Origin: Sphingosinicella flava | Lineage (GTDB): Bacteria > Pseudomonadota > Alphaproteobacteria > Sphingomonadales > Sphingomonadaceae | Length of the DNA: 64,000 nt | Assembly: GCF_016025255.1 (NCBI RefSeq) | Contig: NZ_CP065592.1 | Coordinates: forward strand, 663,122-727,121 | Reading direction: 5' to 3' | Part shown: positions 27,185-36,030 of the stretch, piece after piece | Numbering within the stretch: position 1 is the first letter of the stretch | How the letters are laid out: each line of letters starts with the position of its first letter | Program-made: the position numbers and the translations under genes | Notes under the pieces: generated by a model | Told to the model about the DNA's origin: nothing | The model's database searches: none | The model's input: only the letters and a program-made list of their open reading frames with translations

Positions 27185-27949
27185 TCAGCTAGCCGCCTTC
27201 GCCTTCTGCCAAAGGGCTTCGAGCCGATCGATATTAAGGCCTGACAACGGCTTCTCTGCCATATCTTCCACTTTGCGGAAGCGCCGTTCAAAGCGTGCCG
27301 TGGCGTCCCGCAATGCAGCTTCGGGATCGATACCGAGATGGCGAGCATAGTTGACCACCGAAAAGAGCAGATCCCCGACCTCGGCAATTCTTTCATCAGC
27401 CGTTCCAGCGGCTTCGATTTCAGCCAGTTCCTCATCGATCTTGGCGCGCGGGCCGCTAGCGTCAGGCCAGTCGAAACCGACCCGCGCGGCGCGGCGCTGG
27501 ATCTTCTCGGCGCGTTTCAGAGCCGGGAGCGCAAGCGCGACGCCAGCCAGCGCACTTTTATCGTCATGACCGCCGCGCTCTTCGGCCTTCAAGGCTTCCC
27601 AACCGGGACTTTCCGCCGCATTGCCAAAGACATGCGGGTGGCGGCGGATCATCTTGTCACAGATGCCGACGATCACGTCATCCAGCGTGAAAGTGCCAGC
27701 TTCTTCGGCGATACGCGCATGGTAGACGACCTGGAGCTGGAGATCGCCGAGTTCGTCCTTGAGCGCGGCCATGTCGCGGCGATCGATGGCATCGGCGACT
27801 TCGTAGGCTTCCTCAAGCGTATAAGGCGCGATGGTTTCAAACGTCTGTTCGCGGTCCCATGCGCAGCCAGCTTCCGGATCGCGCAATCGCGCCATAATTC
27901 GTACAAGTTCCGGCAGGGAAGTTCCCCGTAATTCGTCCAATTCGTTCAT
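27185..27949 (-). CDS. mazG: nucleoside triphosphate pyrophosphohydrolase MazG
   Basis: Hydrolyses NTPs and dNTPs to monophosphates and pyrophosphate, a house-cleaning and stress-response role. The 254-residue protein carries the tandem MazG fold: the metal site is EEAYEVADAI followed by LKDELGDLQLQVVYH in the N-terminal half, and a second copy KIDEELAEIEAA and RIAEVGDLLFSVVNYAR in the C-terminal half. An AT-rich stretch at 27961-27985 with an ATAAT/ATTAT inverted repeat lies just upstream and may hold its promoter. Confidence 0.94.
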   Translation of the reverse strand: MNELDELRGTSLPELVRIMARLRDPEAGCAWDREQTFETIAPYTLEEAYEVADAIDRRDMAALKDELGDLQLQVVYHARIAEEAGTFTLDDVIVGICDKMIRRHPHVFGNAAESPGWEALKAEERGGHDDKSALAGVALALPALKRAEKIQRRAARVGFDWPDASGPRAKIDEELAEIEAAGTADERIAEVGDLLFSVVNYARHLGIDPEAALRDATARFERRFRKVEDMAEKPLSGLNIDRLEALWQKAKAAS

Positions 27950-28011
27950 TCTTTAAGTCCGATAATATACATTATGTTAAATGCTGATGTTTGAGGCAGC
28001 TGGTGTGATTA

Positions 28012-28046
28012 CGATGGCGATGCGATGGCGATGGCGGTGCGATGGT
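28012..28046. repeat. short tandem repeat, GATGGC-rich
   Basis: CGATGGCGATG occurs twice back to back (28012-28022, 28023-28033), followed by a degenerate third unit up to 28046. It lies between mazG and the aspartic-protease gene and encodes nothing credible. Confidence 0.5.
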
Positions 28047-28074
28047 GGTCGGGTGTGCCATGAGTTTTCGTCCG

Positions 28075-28665
28075 TCATGGCCGGAGGACGAGCCAGGTGC
28101 CTTCGACGCCCCAGCTGGACAGGCTCGACAGGAAGTTCATGCCGAGGACGTTGGTGTCGCCGAAGGTTTCGGAGACATGGACCGGAAAGTCCTCGCGGAC
28201 GATCTCGCCGATCTGGAGGCGTTTGACGCGGGCGCGGTCGGCGGTGACGGTGCCGTTGGCGGTTTCGACGGCGACCGGGAAGCCGCCGGACAGCTCGACA
28301 CCAGCCTGGGCGGCCGTGACGCTGTTGAGGCTGGTGATCGTGGCGCCGCTGTCGACCAGGAAGCGGACCGGCTGACCGTTGAGGCGCCCCTCGATCCAAT
28401 AATGGCCGTCGTCGGCGCGCGGGATGCGGAGCTCCTTGCCCTGCTGGACCGCGCCGCCATTCCACTCGGCGCTCAACCGATTGCCGAACGAGCGGAAATC
28501 GTCGCGAAGCGTGAAGGCCGCGAAGGCGATGAAGAAGATGATGAGCCAACCCAAAGCCATTTTGAGGCCGCTCCGCATCGGGATCTGGCGCGCGAACAAG
28601 GCGCTGCCGATCAGCATCAGCAGCAGCAGGATATAGACGGCGTTGGCGCTGTCGTTGGCGCTCAC
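28075..28665 (-). CDS. retropepsin-like (clan AA) aspartic protease, membrane-anchored
   Basis: A 196-residue protein of the bacterial clan AA family (TIGR02281-like). Two hydrophobic segments near residues 10-25 and 35-52 anchor it; the rest should face the periplasm. The single-lobe protease domain has the catalytic Asp in VRFLVDSGATITSLN, and the second psi-loop-like motif VLGMNFLSSL near the C-terminus, so it must dimerise to be active as retropepsins do. GTG start overlaps the MBL gene stop (GTGA). Substrate unknown. Confidence 0.88.
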   Translation of the reverse strand: MSANDSANAVYILLLLMLIGSALFARQIPMRSGLKMALGWLIIFFIAFAAFTLRDDFRSFGNRLSAEWNGGAVQQGKELRIPRADDGHYWIEGRLNGQPVRFLVDSGATITSLNSVTAAQAGVELSGGFPVAVETANGTVTADRARVKRLQIGEIVREDFPVHVSETFGDTNVLGMNFLSSLSSWGVEGTWLVLRP

Positions 28666-29429
28666 AAGACGATCTCCAGGCCGTCATAACCGGGCTCGAC
28701 ATTCGCGGGCAGGTCGCTGCGGAGGGTTTCGTAATCCATCGACTGATCCATGTGCGTGAGGATTGCGCGGCCGACTTTCAGCTCTTCGATCCAGCGGAGC
28801 GTCTGTTCGAGATGCGGATGGGTCGGGTGCGGATGACGGCGCAAGGCGTCGACGACCCAGAGGTCCGCGCCTTCATATAAATTGTGCATGTCATCGGTTA
28901 AGATGTTGAAATCCGTCGCATAGGCAATGGATTTTCCATCCAAGTCGAAGCGCAATCCGGCGGATGTGATTTCCCCATGCGGCTGGTCGACGACGCGGAC
29001 GTCGACACCGCCGAGGGCCAGGCGGCTGGGGAGATCGTTCGCCGTCACGACCGGGGGATAGCCCCCCTTCCCTTCGAATGCATAAGCGAAACGGTGACGG
29101 AGCGCAGCCAGCGTATCGGGCCGGGCATAGCCTTCCACCGGGGCGCCGCAGGCGTGGAAGAGCTGGCGGAGGTCGTCGATGCCGTGGCAGTGATCGGCAT
29201 GGTCGTGGGTCCAAATGACGCCCGCGACATTGTTGACCCGCGCGGCCAGCAATTGTTCGCGAAGATCGGGGCTGGTGTCGACCAGGATCGGCGGATTTCC
29301 GTCGCTTTCGACGAGGATCGAGACGCGGCTGCGGCGGTTCTTCGGATTGCCCTGATCGCAGGCGCCCCAATCATTCCCAACCCGCGGCACGCCCGAAGAG
29401 GTTCCGCAGCCCAGGATGCGGACCTTCAT
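28662..29429 (-). CDS. MBL-fold metallohydrolase (PhnP-like)
   Basis: A 255-residue metallo-beta-lactamase-fold hydrolase similar to PhnP/YycJ-type phosphodiesterases. It begins with KVRILGCGTSSGVPRVG and carries the metal motif WTHDHADHCHGIDDLR, an Asp in YATDFN, and the late His in ILTHMDQSMDY. The substrate is likely a cyclic or linear phosphodiester but is not known. It lies between tatD and the aspartic protease with 4-base overlaps at both ends, so the three form one translational unit. Confidence 0.9.
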   Translation of the reverse strand: MKVRILGCGTSSGVPRVGNDWGACDQGNPKNRRSRVSILVESDGNPPILVDTSPDLREQLLAARVNNVAGVIWTHDHADHCHGIDDLRQLFHACGAPVEGYARPDTLAALRHRFAYAFEGKGGYPPVVTANDLPSRLALGGVDVRVVDQPHGEITSAGLRFDLDGKSIAYATDFNILTDDMHNLYEGADLWVVDALRRHPHPTHPHLEQTLRWIEELKVGRAILTHMDQSMDYETLRSDLPANVEPGYDGLEIVL

Positions 29430-30202
29430 GCAGTCGCCTTGGCGAAAAGTTTGCGGAAGTTGGCGCTAGTGGCGCTGGATAGTTGCTCAAGCGTCTCTCC
29501 GCGCAACTCCGCGAGGAACTTTGCGGTGTCCGCGACGAAGGCGGGTTCGCACGGCTTTCCGCGATGCGGGACGGGCGCGAGGAAGGGCGAATCCGTCTCG
29601 ATCAGCAGCCTGTCGAGCGGGAGCCAGCGCGCGGTGTCCTGGAGATCCCTGGCATTCTTGAAGGTGACGATGCCGGAGATGGAGATGTAGAAACCGAGCT
29701 CCAGGGCCCTGCGCGCGAAATCGGCGCTGGCGGTGAAGCAGTGGATGACGCCGGTATAGGCCCCCTTCCCCATTTCTTCGCCGAGGATCGCGGCGGTATC
29801 TTCCTCCGCCTCGCGGGTGTGGACGATAAGCGGCAGGCCGGTTTCGCGGGCGGCGGCGATGTGGTTGCGGAAGCTGGCGCGCTGCCGGTCGCGGTCGGAC
29901 TTGTCGTAATAGAAATCGAGGCCGGTTTCGCCGATGCCGACGATGCGGGGATGCCGGACGCGCTCGACGAGCGTGGCGGTTTCGACGTCGGGGTGCGTGT
30001 CGGCATCGTGCGGGTGGATGCCGATTGAGGCCCAGACGTCGGGTTCGCGCTCCGCCAGGCCGACCACATCGTCCCACTCGCTGGCGCGGGTTGAGATGTT
30101 GAGCATGGTTTCGACGCCGGTCGCGCGGGCGCGGGCGAGGACGCCCTGCTGGTCTTCGACCAGGCCCTTATAATTGAGGTGGCAGTGGCTATCGATGAAC
30201 AT
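29426..30202 (-). CDS. TatD family metal-dependent deoxyribonuclease
   Basis: A 258-residue TIM-barrel hydrolase of the TatD family, with 3'-5' DNase or RNase activity in characterised members. Motifs: FIDSHCHLNY with the metal His pair, IGIHPHDAD, IGETGLDFYYDKSDR, LIVHTREAE, VIHCFTAS and the final LLIETDSPFLAP. It follows metG after a 119-base gap filled by an inverted-repeat pair, and its stop overlaps the MBL gene start (ATGA). Confidence 0.95.
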   Translation of the reverse strand: MFIDSHCHLNYKGLVEDQQGVLARARATGVETMLNISTRASEWDDVVGLAEREPDVWASIGIHPHDADTHPDVETATLVERVRHPRIVGIGETGLDFYYDKSDRDRQRASFRNHIAAARETGLPLIVHTREAEEDTAAILGEEMGKGAYTGVIHCFTASADFARRALELGFYISISGIVTFKNARDLQDTARWLPLDRLLIETDSPFLAPVPHRGKPCEPAFVADTAKFLAELRGETLEQLSSATSANFRKLFAKATA

Positions 30203-30224
30203 GTCAGCTCAGCCTACCCCTTCC

Positions 30225-30299
30225 CGTTCGCCTCGAGCGAGGTCGAGAGGCGAGTGATGGGATCGTGCCAGCGTCCCTCGACTTCGCTCGGGACGAACG
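30225..30299. repeat. paired inverted repeat, family A (CGTTCG...CGAACG)
   Basis: Two 28-base arms in opposite orientation face each other across a short spacer: one begins CGTTCGCCTCGAGCGAGG, the other ends TCGCTCGGGACGAACG. The arms match at about 22 positions. The unit fills most of the metG-tatD gap inside an otherwise tight operon. A second copy is at 32886-32966. Confidence 0.75.
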
Positions 30300-30321
30300 A
30301 ATTGGGGTGTGAGTTGTGAGG

Positions 30322-31887
30322 TCAGGCGTCGTCATCTACCGGCAGTTCCAGCCTTGGGAAGATGGGCGTGGGCGCGGCGAGGCGAAAACCCGAGGCGGCG
30401 AGGGCTTCGATGCCGCCGCGGTCGCCGATGACATCATGGGTGCGCTGTTCCGCCGGGATGCCCATCTGGTCGAGCAATTTCGCGGCCGAGGACGGGATGA
30501 CCGGCGCGATGACGATGGCGAGGTCGCGGATCGCGACGTAGAGCGTGCCGAGCACGGCGGTCATGCGGTCGGGATCGGACTTGCGGAGTGCCCAAGGCGC
30601 CTGGGCGTCGATATATTGGTTGCAGGCAAAGACCGCCTTCAGCCACGCCTCGATACCCTGGCTCAGGGCCAGCTCGCCGAAGGCGGCGCGCATTTCGGCC
30701 GCGGCTTCCGATACTTGCCCCAAGAGCGCGTCGTCGGCGGCATCCCCCTTCCCCCCGGCCGGTACCACGCCTGCGCAATTCTTGGCGATGAAGGATAAGG
30801 TGCGCTGGGCGAGATTGCCGAAGCTGTTGGCGAGATCGGCATTGACGCGGTTGACGATGGCTTCGGCGCTGTAGCTGCCGTCCTGGCCGAAGGTTACTTC
30901 GCGCAGGAGGAAGTAGCGGAGCGGGTCGACGCCGAACGCTTCGGCAATCTCCATCGGATCGACGACATTGCCGATGGACTTCGACATCTTTTCGCCGCGA
31001 TGGAGGAGGAAGCCGTGGCCGAAGACCTGTTTCGGGAGCGGCAACTTGGCGGACATCAGGAAGGCGGGCCAGTAGACCGCATGGAAACGGACGATATCCT
31101 TGCCGATGATGTGCACATCGGCTGGCCAGAACCTTTTATAAACCTCTGTTTCTTCGTCGGGAAATCCAAGACCGCTGAGATAGTTGGTGAGCGCGTCGAC
31201 CCACACATACATGACGTGCTTATCGCTGCCCGGCACCTTCACGCCCCAGTCGAAGCTGGTGCGGGAGATGGACAGATCCGAAAGGCCGCCCTCGACGAAG
31301 CGCACGACTTCGTTGCGCCGGGAATCCGGGCGGATGAAATCCGGGTTCGCGGCATAATGGGCCAGCAGGCGGTCTTGATATCGGGACAGGCGGAAGAACC
31401 AGCTTTCCTCGACCGTCCATTCGACAGGCGTGCCCTGGGGCGACAGCTTTTCGCCATCCTCGCCGAGGGTCAGCTCCTTCTCGTCATAATAAGCCTCGTC
31501 GCGAACCGAATACCAGCCTTCGTAACGATCGAGATAGATGTCGCCACTCGCTTCCATCCGGCGCCATATTTCCTGCACCGATGCGTGGTGCGCGGGCTCC
31601 GTGGTGCGGATGAAGCGATCATAGGAAATGTGAAGTTTATCGTCCATTTCTTTGAAAAGAGATGACATTTCATCCGCAAGCTCTTGCGGCGATATGCCCC
31701 GGTCGCGGGCGGCCTGGGCCATTTTCAGGCCATGTTCGTCCGTGCCGGTCATGAAGAAGACGTCGCGGCCCATCTGGCGCTGGAAGCGGGCGATAACGTC
31801 CGTCGCGATGGCTTCATAAGCGTGGCCGATATGGGGGCGGCCATTGGGATAATTGATCGCCGTGGTGATGTAGAAAGGGTCAGCCAT
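30322..31887 (-). CDS. metG: methionine--tRNA ligase
   Basis: Class I aminoacyl-tRNA synthetase charging tRNA-Met. The 521-residue protein starts MADPFYITTAINYPNGRPHIGHAY, containing the HIGH motif, and has the KMSKS motif in GEKMSKSIGNVVDP. The usual zinc-knuckle cysteines are absent: the CVRCEAFY-type stretch reads YSVRDEAYYDE, as in the short MetG type. No C-terminal tRNA-binding EMAP domain is fused. The ATG at 31887 overlaps the holB stop by 8 bases; longer in-frame extensions inside holB are not used. Confidence 0.96.
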   Translation of the reverse strand: MADPFYITTAINYPNGRPHIGHAYEAIATDVIARFQRQMGRDVFFMTGTDEHGLKMAQAARDRGISPQELADEMSSLFKEMDDKLHISYDRFIRTTEPAHHASVQEIWRRMEASGDIYLDRYEGWYSVRDEAYYDEKELTLGEDGEKLSPQGTPVEWTVEESWFFRLSRYQDRLLAHYAANPDFIRPDSRRNEVVRFVEGGLSDLSISRTSFDWGVKVPGSDKHVMYVWVDALTNYLSGLGFPDEETEVYKRFWPADVHIIGKDIVRFHAVYWPAFLMSAKLPLPKQVFGHGFLLHRGEKMSKSIGNVVDPMEIAEAFGVDPLRYFLLREVTFGQDGSYSAEAIVNRVNADLANSFGNLAQRTLSFIAKNCAGVVPAGGKGDAADDALLGQVSEAAAEMRAAFGELALSQGIEAWLKAVFACNQYIDAQAPWALRKSDPDRMTAVLGTLYVAIRDLAIVIAPVIPSSAAKLLDQMGIPAEQRTHDVIGDRGGIEALAASGFRLAAPTPIFPRLELPVDDDA

Positions 31888-32863
31888 GATCCGGTTTCGG
31901 TGCGAGGGTTGCCAGCATCCCGGCAAGCTCGAACACCACGCTTTGCGGGTCGAGGGAGAGGCGCTGCGCGCTTCCCGCCAGGTCCGCCGCCCTTTCCCAC
32001 AAGCCGAGCGCTTGAGCAAGCGCGGGACCGCGCCGTTCCTTGGCGACCCGCGCGATGAAGGACGGCGCGCGGGAGAGGAACGCCTCGTAGCGCGGCTGCG
32101 CGGATTTGAGCGAGAGGCTGGCGGCGAGCGCAACGCGCCGCGCGTTGACGGGATCGCCTTCGGTGGCAAGGGCGATCATGGCCGTATCGAGCGCGTCGAT
32201 GTCGAGACCGCGAAACGCGACGGCCCGGCCCGGGCTTCCCTCCCCCACCGCCGCAAGCGCGTCGATTTCGATGTCGTCCGCGTCCGGGAGAACCGTGCGC
32301 AAGGCTGACGTCATGGCGTCTTTTTCCAGCGGCGAAAAGCGCATCTGTCGGCAGCGCGAGCGAATGGTGGGAAGCAAACGCTCGGGCGCGTGGCTCACCA
32401 GGAAGAAGATGCTGTTGGCGGGCGGCTCTTCCAAATTCTTGAGGAGCGCGTTGGCGGCCGGGCGTTCAAGATCGTCGATGCTGTCAACGATGACGGCGCG
32501 CCAGGGGGAAAAGGAGGCGGTCGTTCCGAACAGGCGCTGCAGGCCGCGCACCTGATCCACGGTGATGCTGCGGGCGAGTTCGCCGGCATTGTCCTTGGGG
32601 AGGCGTTCGAGGCGCATCAGATCGGGATGGCTGCCCGCTTCGACGAGCCGCGCGATGGGATGGCTGTCCGGAACATCCAGGCCGGGCGCGTCGACGGGCG
32701 GACCGGCCTTTTCCGCCAGCAGGCGAAGCACCGCCTTTTCCGCGAACAGCGCCTTGCCGATGCCTTCGGGGCCGGTGAGTAGCCAGGCGTGATGGAGGCG
32801 GCCCGTGGCGAGGCCTTTACGGAAGGCTGAGACGGCTTCGGTGTGACCGTAAAGGGGGGTCAT
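31880..32863 (-). CDS. holB: DNA polymerase III subunit delta-prime
   Basis: Clamp-loader subunit of the replicative polymerase, a 327-residue AAA+ protein. It opens MTPLYGHTEAVSAFRKGL, followed by a degenerate Walker A (LLTGPEGIGKALF, with Ala where Ser/Thr normally sits, as delta-prime does not hydrolyse ATP), SITVDQVRGLQRLF, VIVDSIDDLERPAANALLKNLEEPP and FFLVSHAPERLLPTIRSRC. The zinc-module cysteines of the E. coli protein are missing. The gene lies between tmk and metG, its usual alphaproteobacterial place. Confidence 0.93.
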   Translation of the reverse strand: MTPLYGHTEAVSAFRKGLATGRLHHAWLLTGPEGIGKALFAEKAVLRLLAEKAGPPVDAPGLDVPDSHPIARLVEAGSHPDLMRLERLPKDNAGELARSITVDQVRGLQRLFGTTASFSPWRAVIVDSIDDLERPAANALLKNLEEPPANSIFFLVSHAPERLLPTIRSRCRQMRFSPLEKDAMTSALRTVLPDADDIEIDALAAVGEGSPGRAVAFRGLDIDALDTAMIALATEGDPVNARRVALAASLSLKSAQPRYEAFLSRAPSFIARVAKERRGPALAQALGLWERAADLAGSAQRLSLDPQSVVFELAGMLATLAPKPDHG

Positions 32864-32885
32864 TCTGCTTCCCCCCTCATCCCCA

Positions 32886-32966
32886 CCCGTTCGCTTCGAG
32901 CGTAGTCGAGAAGCGCGAGTGAGGTGTTGGTGACAGCGCTTTTCGACTTCGCCCGAAGCGAACGGG
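32886..32966. repeat. paired inverted repeat, family A, second copy
   Basis: Arms of 31 bases (32886-32916 and 32936-32966) are inverted copies differing at 3 positions; the left begins CCCGTTCGCTTCGAGCG and the right ends CCCGAAGCGAACGGG. They can form a near-perfect long hairpin with a 19-base loop in the tmk-holB gap. Related to the copy at 30225-30299. Confidence 0.8.
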
Positions 32967-32978
32967 ATTGGGCAAACC

Positions 32979-33608
32979 TCACAGGAGATCCTCGATCGCC
33001 GCGAGGGTGCTCGCTGCGACTTCGTCGATCGAGCCCGATGCGTCGACGATGCGGAAACGCTCGGATTCCTCCTCCGCTAGCCCGGCGAACGTACTCGCGA
33101 CTGTGGCGTGATAGGCCTCGTCCCGCGCGCCGATGCGGTCGGTGGCGCCATTGTCGCGGGCCTTGGCGCGGGCGGCGGCGGCTTCCGCCGGAAGGGTGAG
33201 GAGGATGGTGCGATCGGGCAGGAAGCCCCTGCTGCCGAAATCGTGGAGGGCGCGGATGGCGCCCTTCCCCAAACCGCCCGCGCCGCCCTGATAGGCGATC
33301 GAGCTGTCGACGAAGCGGTCGGAGAGAACCCAGGCACCGCGCGCGAGGGCGGGCTTGATGGTCTTGGCGACATGGTCGGCCCGGGCGGCAGCGAAGAGCA
33401 GGGCTTCGGCCTCCGGCGTCCACTTGTCCTCCTCGCCCTGCAGGAGGAGCGCGCGGATCGCCTCGGCGCCGGGACTGCCGCCGGGCTCGCGGGTCTCGAC
33501 GACCTCCAAGCCGCGCGCGCGGAGAGCCTCGGCGAGGCGCTTCAGCTGGGTGGATTTGCCCGCCCCCTCCCCGCCTTCCAGCGTGACGAAGCGCCCCCGC
33601 GCGCTCAC
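32979..33608 (-). CDS. tmk: thymidylate kinase
   Basis: Phosphorylates dTMP to dTDP with ATP. The 209-residue P-loop kinase has Walker A in FVTLEGGEGAGKSTQ, the dTMP-binding ETREPGGSPGAEAIR, and the catalytic DR motif in WVLSDRFVDSSIAYQG, followed by a LID region rich in Ala and Arg. The GTG start at 33608 gives the canonical N-terminus and is one base from the upstream dac stop. An inverted-repeat pair separates it from holB downstream. Confidence 0.95.
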   Translation of the reverse strand: MSARGRFVTLEGGEGAGKSTQLKRLAEALRARGLEVVETREPGGSPGAEAIRALLLQGEEDKWTPEAEALLFAAARADHVAKTIKPALARGAWVLSDRFVDSSIAYQGGAGGLGKGAIRALHDFGSRGFLPDRTILLTLPAEAAAARAKARDNGATDRIGARDEAYHATVASTFAGLAEEESERFRIVDASGSIDEVAASTLAAIEDLL

Positions 33609-33609
33609 C

Positions 33610-34779
33610 TCAGGCGAAGAGGCCGGTGAGGCCCGCCCAGAGGCGGCCGAAGAAGCCCGCTTCGCCCACTGCCTTTTCGGCGACGAGCGGCATCACCTGC
33701 GGCTGGGTATCGCCGGTTTCGACGACGAGATCGGCGATGTGCTGGCCCGCCTGGATCGGCGCCTTGACCGGGCCGTTATAGACGACCTTCACGCGCATAT
33801 TGCCGGTCATCAGGCCCGCGGGGAGCGTGACGGCGATGTCGCGCGGGGCGACGAGGCCCACCTCGCTTTCGTCGCCGAGCTGGACCTGAGCGGTCCCGAT
33901 TTTCTCATTCCTCTTGAGCAGAGGCTGGCCCTTCCAGGCGCGGAAGCCCCAGTTCATGAACTTGACGGATTCGTCGATGCGCTGGTTGAAGCTGGTAAGG
34001 CCCGCGACGACCATGACGAGGCGGCGGCCGTTCTGGAGCGCGGAGCCGGTAAAGCCGTAGCCTGCTTCCTCGGTATGGCCGGTCTTGAGGCCGTCGGCGC
34101 CCTGGACCTTGCCGAGCAAGGGGTTGCGATTGCCCTGCGTGATCGCCTGGCCGCTGCCCATCGTCTTGCCCCAGGTGAAGCTCTCCTGTTGGTAGAAGGC
34201 CTTGTAGAGATCCGGCGTCTCCTCGATCGTCGCTTCGGCGAGACGGGCGAGGTCGCGGGCGGTGGTATAGGTAACGCCCTCGTCCGGCCAGCCGTTCGAG
34301 TTGCCGAAATTGCTGTTCGTCATGCCGAGGCGCTTGGCCTCCTGGTTCATCAGCGCCGCGAAGGCGGGCTCGGTGCCGGCGATGCATTCGGCGAGGACGA
34401 CGCTGGCGTCGTTGCCGGACAGCGTGACGATGCCATGGAGGAGGTTTTGCACGCTCACCTGCTCGCCGGGCGAGAGGAACATAGTGGAGCCCGCCTGGGG
34501 GCCGTGCCATTGCTGCCAGGTTTCCGGGCGGACCTGGCACATCTGATCGAGCTTGATCTCGCCTTTCTTGATGAGATGAAAGGCGAGGTGCGTCGTCATC
34601 ATTTTCGCCATGGAGGCAGGCGGGATGCGGCGGTCGGCATCCTTGGCGTAGAGGATTGCGCCGGACGAGAGATCCTTCAGGTAAGCGACGGGCGCGGGCG
34701 TATCGAAAGGCGGCGCGGCGGCGATGGCCGGAAGGGTGAGAGCCGCAGCCGAAACAGCCAATAACAGCGCCTTACGCAT
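33610..34779 (-). CDS. D-alanyl-D-alanine carboxypeptidase (penicillin-binding protein 5/6 family)
   Basis: Periplasmic enzyme that trims the terminal D-Ala from peptidoglycan pentapeptides. The 389-residue protein has a signal peptide (RKALLLAVSAAALTLPAIAA), the serine motif PPASMAKMMT, the SxN motif in LSGNDASVVLAE and KTG in DGLKTGHTEEAG. The C-terminal domain (from about residue 275) and the last amphipathic stretch FFGRLWAGLTGLFA fit PBP5/6 membrane attachment. AAGGAG precedes the ATG. It heads the dac-tmk-holB-metG run. Confidence 0.95.
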   Translation of the reverse strand: MRKALLLAVSAAALTLPAIAAAPPFDTPAPVAYLKDLSSGAILYAKDADRRIPPASMAKMMTTHLAFHLIKKGEIKLDQMCQVRPETWQQWHGPQAGSTMFLSPGEQVSVQNLLHGIVTLSGNDASVVLAECIAGTEPAFAALMNQEAKRLGMTNSNFGNSNGWPDEGVTYTTARDLARLAEATIEETPDLYKAFYQQESFTWGKTMGSGQAITQGNRNPLLGKVQGADGLKTGHTEEAGYGFTGSALQNGRRLVMVVAGLTSFNQRIDESVKFMNWGFRAWKGQPLLKRNEKIGTAQVQLGDESEVGLVAPRDIAVTLPAGLMTGNMRVKVVYNGPVKAPIQAGQHIADLVVETGDTQPQVMPLVAEKAVGEAGFFGRLWAGLTGLFA

Positions 34780-34856
34780 CGTTCTTTACACTCCTTCTTT
34801 GCCTGACCGGCCCAGAATCTACTTTCCTTAGTCTTAACGGGTAGGATTTGGTTAGG

Positions 34857-35918
34857 CTAGCGCTTCACGGCGTCGGCGAGGAGGCCGACCGACAAGGCGT
34901 AGAAGTTCGAACAATTATAGTCGAGGATCGTGCGGTAGTTCGTGGTGAGAAGATAGGCGGTCTTGCCGGGGCCATCGGGCTCGAGCAGACTGACCAATTC
35001 ATTGTCCGCGACCGGCCAGGCGCCCGCCTGGGGCATGATGCCGCGCTGGCGCCATTCGGCGGCGGTCAGCCATTTGGTGTGGCGCTCGTGGACGCGCGGG
35101 CAACGGGGCGAGGTGAGTTCGCTCGAAAGCCCGGCGCGGCTGAAGCTCGACGGCACGTTGACCTTGAAGCCCCAGGTGAGATTGTGCTTCCACCCCGCAT
35201 TGTCGAAATAATTGGCGATGGAGGCGAGCGCGTCGAGCTGGCTCGACCAGATGTTCGCGCGCCCGTCGCCGTCGCCGTCGGCGCCGAGGCGGAGGTAGAC
35301 GGAGGGCAGGAATTGCGGATAGCCGGTGGCGCCCGCCCAGCTGCCCTTCAATTCGCCCCGCGAAAAGCCGCGGTCCATCATCTTCAGCGTGGCGATGAAT
35401 TCGTCGGTGAACAGCTCGCGGCGCCGGCCTTCATAGGCAAGGCTGGCGAGGGAATTCAAAAGGTCGAAGTCGCCGGTGACGGCGCCATAGCTGGTTTCGT
35501 GCCCCCAGATCGCGATCATCACCGACGGGTCGACGCCATAGCGATCGCCGATGGTGCGGAGCTGGGCGAGATTGGCGCGATAACGCTGCTGGCCGCGCGC
35601 GATGAGGTTGGCGCTGACATGTTTGGCCTCATAGGGCGCGAAGGCGGGAATCGCGCTGCTCCCCGCCGTGCCGCCCGGCTGAGCGCGGTCGAGCTCTACG
35701 GTGCGCGGGCTGAACTGGAGGTTCGAGAAGACGCTCGCGATCGTCGCCTGCGACACGCCCGCCGCCTGCGCCTGTGCCCGCAATTGGGGCAGATAGGCCT
35801 GGAAACCGGCCTGGCTAAGCCCCGAGGCTTGCGCCAGCGCGGCGCCCTCCCCCGCCAGATCGCTTGCCGGAGCCGCCAAGGCCAATGCCGCGACGGCCAA
35901 AGTCCCAATGATACGCAT
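34857..35918 (-). CDS. lytic murein transglycosylase (MltB family)
   Basis: Cleaves the glycan strand of peptidoglycan to 1,6-anhydro ends. The 353-residue protein has a signal peptide (RIIGTLAVAALALAAPAS), the catalytic Glu in IAIWGHETSYGAV, and the family motifs SWAGATGYPQFLPSVYLR and DGDGRANIWSSQLDALASIANYF. The C-terminal part carries the short binding region ending in NCSNFYALSVGLLAD. ATG 35918 is chosen because GAGGGAG lies 6 bases upstream; an extension of 12 codons is open. Upstream lies tRNA-Ser, divergent. Confidence 0.93.
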   Translation of the reverse strand: MRIIGTLAVAALALAAPASDLAGEGAALAQASGLSQAGFQAYLPQLRAQAQAAGVSQATIASVFSNLQFSPRTVELDRAQPGGTAGSSAIPAFAPYEAKHVSANLIARGQQRYRANLAQLRTIGDRYGVDPSVMIAIWGHETSYGAVTGDFDLLNSLASLAYEGRRRELFTDEFIATLKMMDRGFSRGELKGSWAGATGYPQFLPSVYLRLGADGDGDGRANIWSSQLDALASIANYFDNAGWKHNLTWGFKVNVPSSFSRAGLSSELTSPRCPRVHERHTKWLTAAEWRQRGIMPQAGAWPVADNELVSLLEPDGPGKTAYLLTTNYRTILDYNCSNFYALSVGLLADAVKR

Positions 35919-36030
35919 CACACGCTCCCTCGTCTTACGCCTTTTGTGTGACACAATCGCATGGGGCGCAACAGCGGTTCCGTCGCGCCGCTTGCACGCC
36001 GGGCCGCTTCGCGACTAAGGCGAGCTCAAC

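Noticed and set aside
27977-28702. 241-codon reverse-strand open frame over the aspartic-protease gene
   Set aside because: Arg/His-rich frame-shifted reading of a well-supported gene; also runs through the short tandem repeat.
31888-32169. N-terminal extension of metG into holB
   Set aside because: The canonical MetRS N-terminus begins at 31887; the extension is basic and lies in holB coding sequence.
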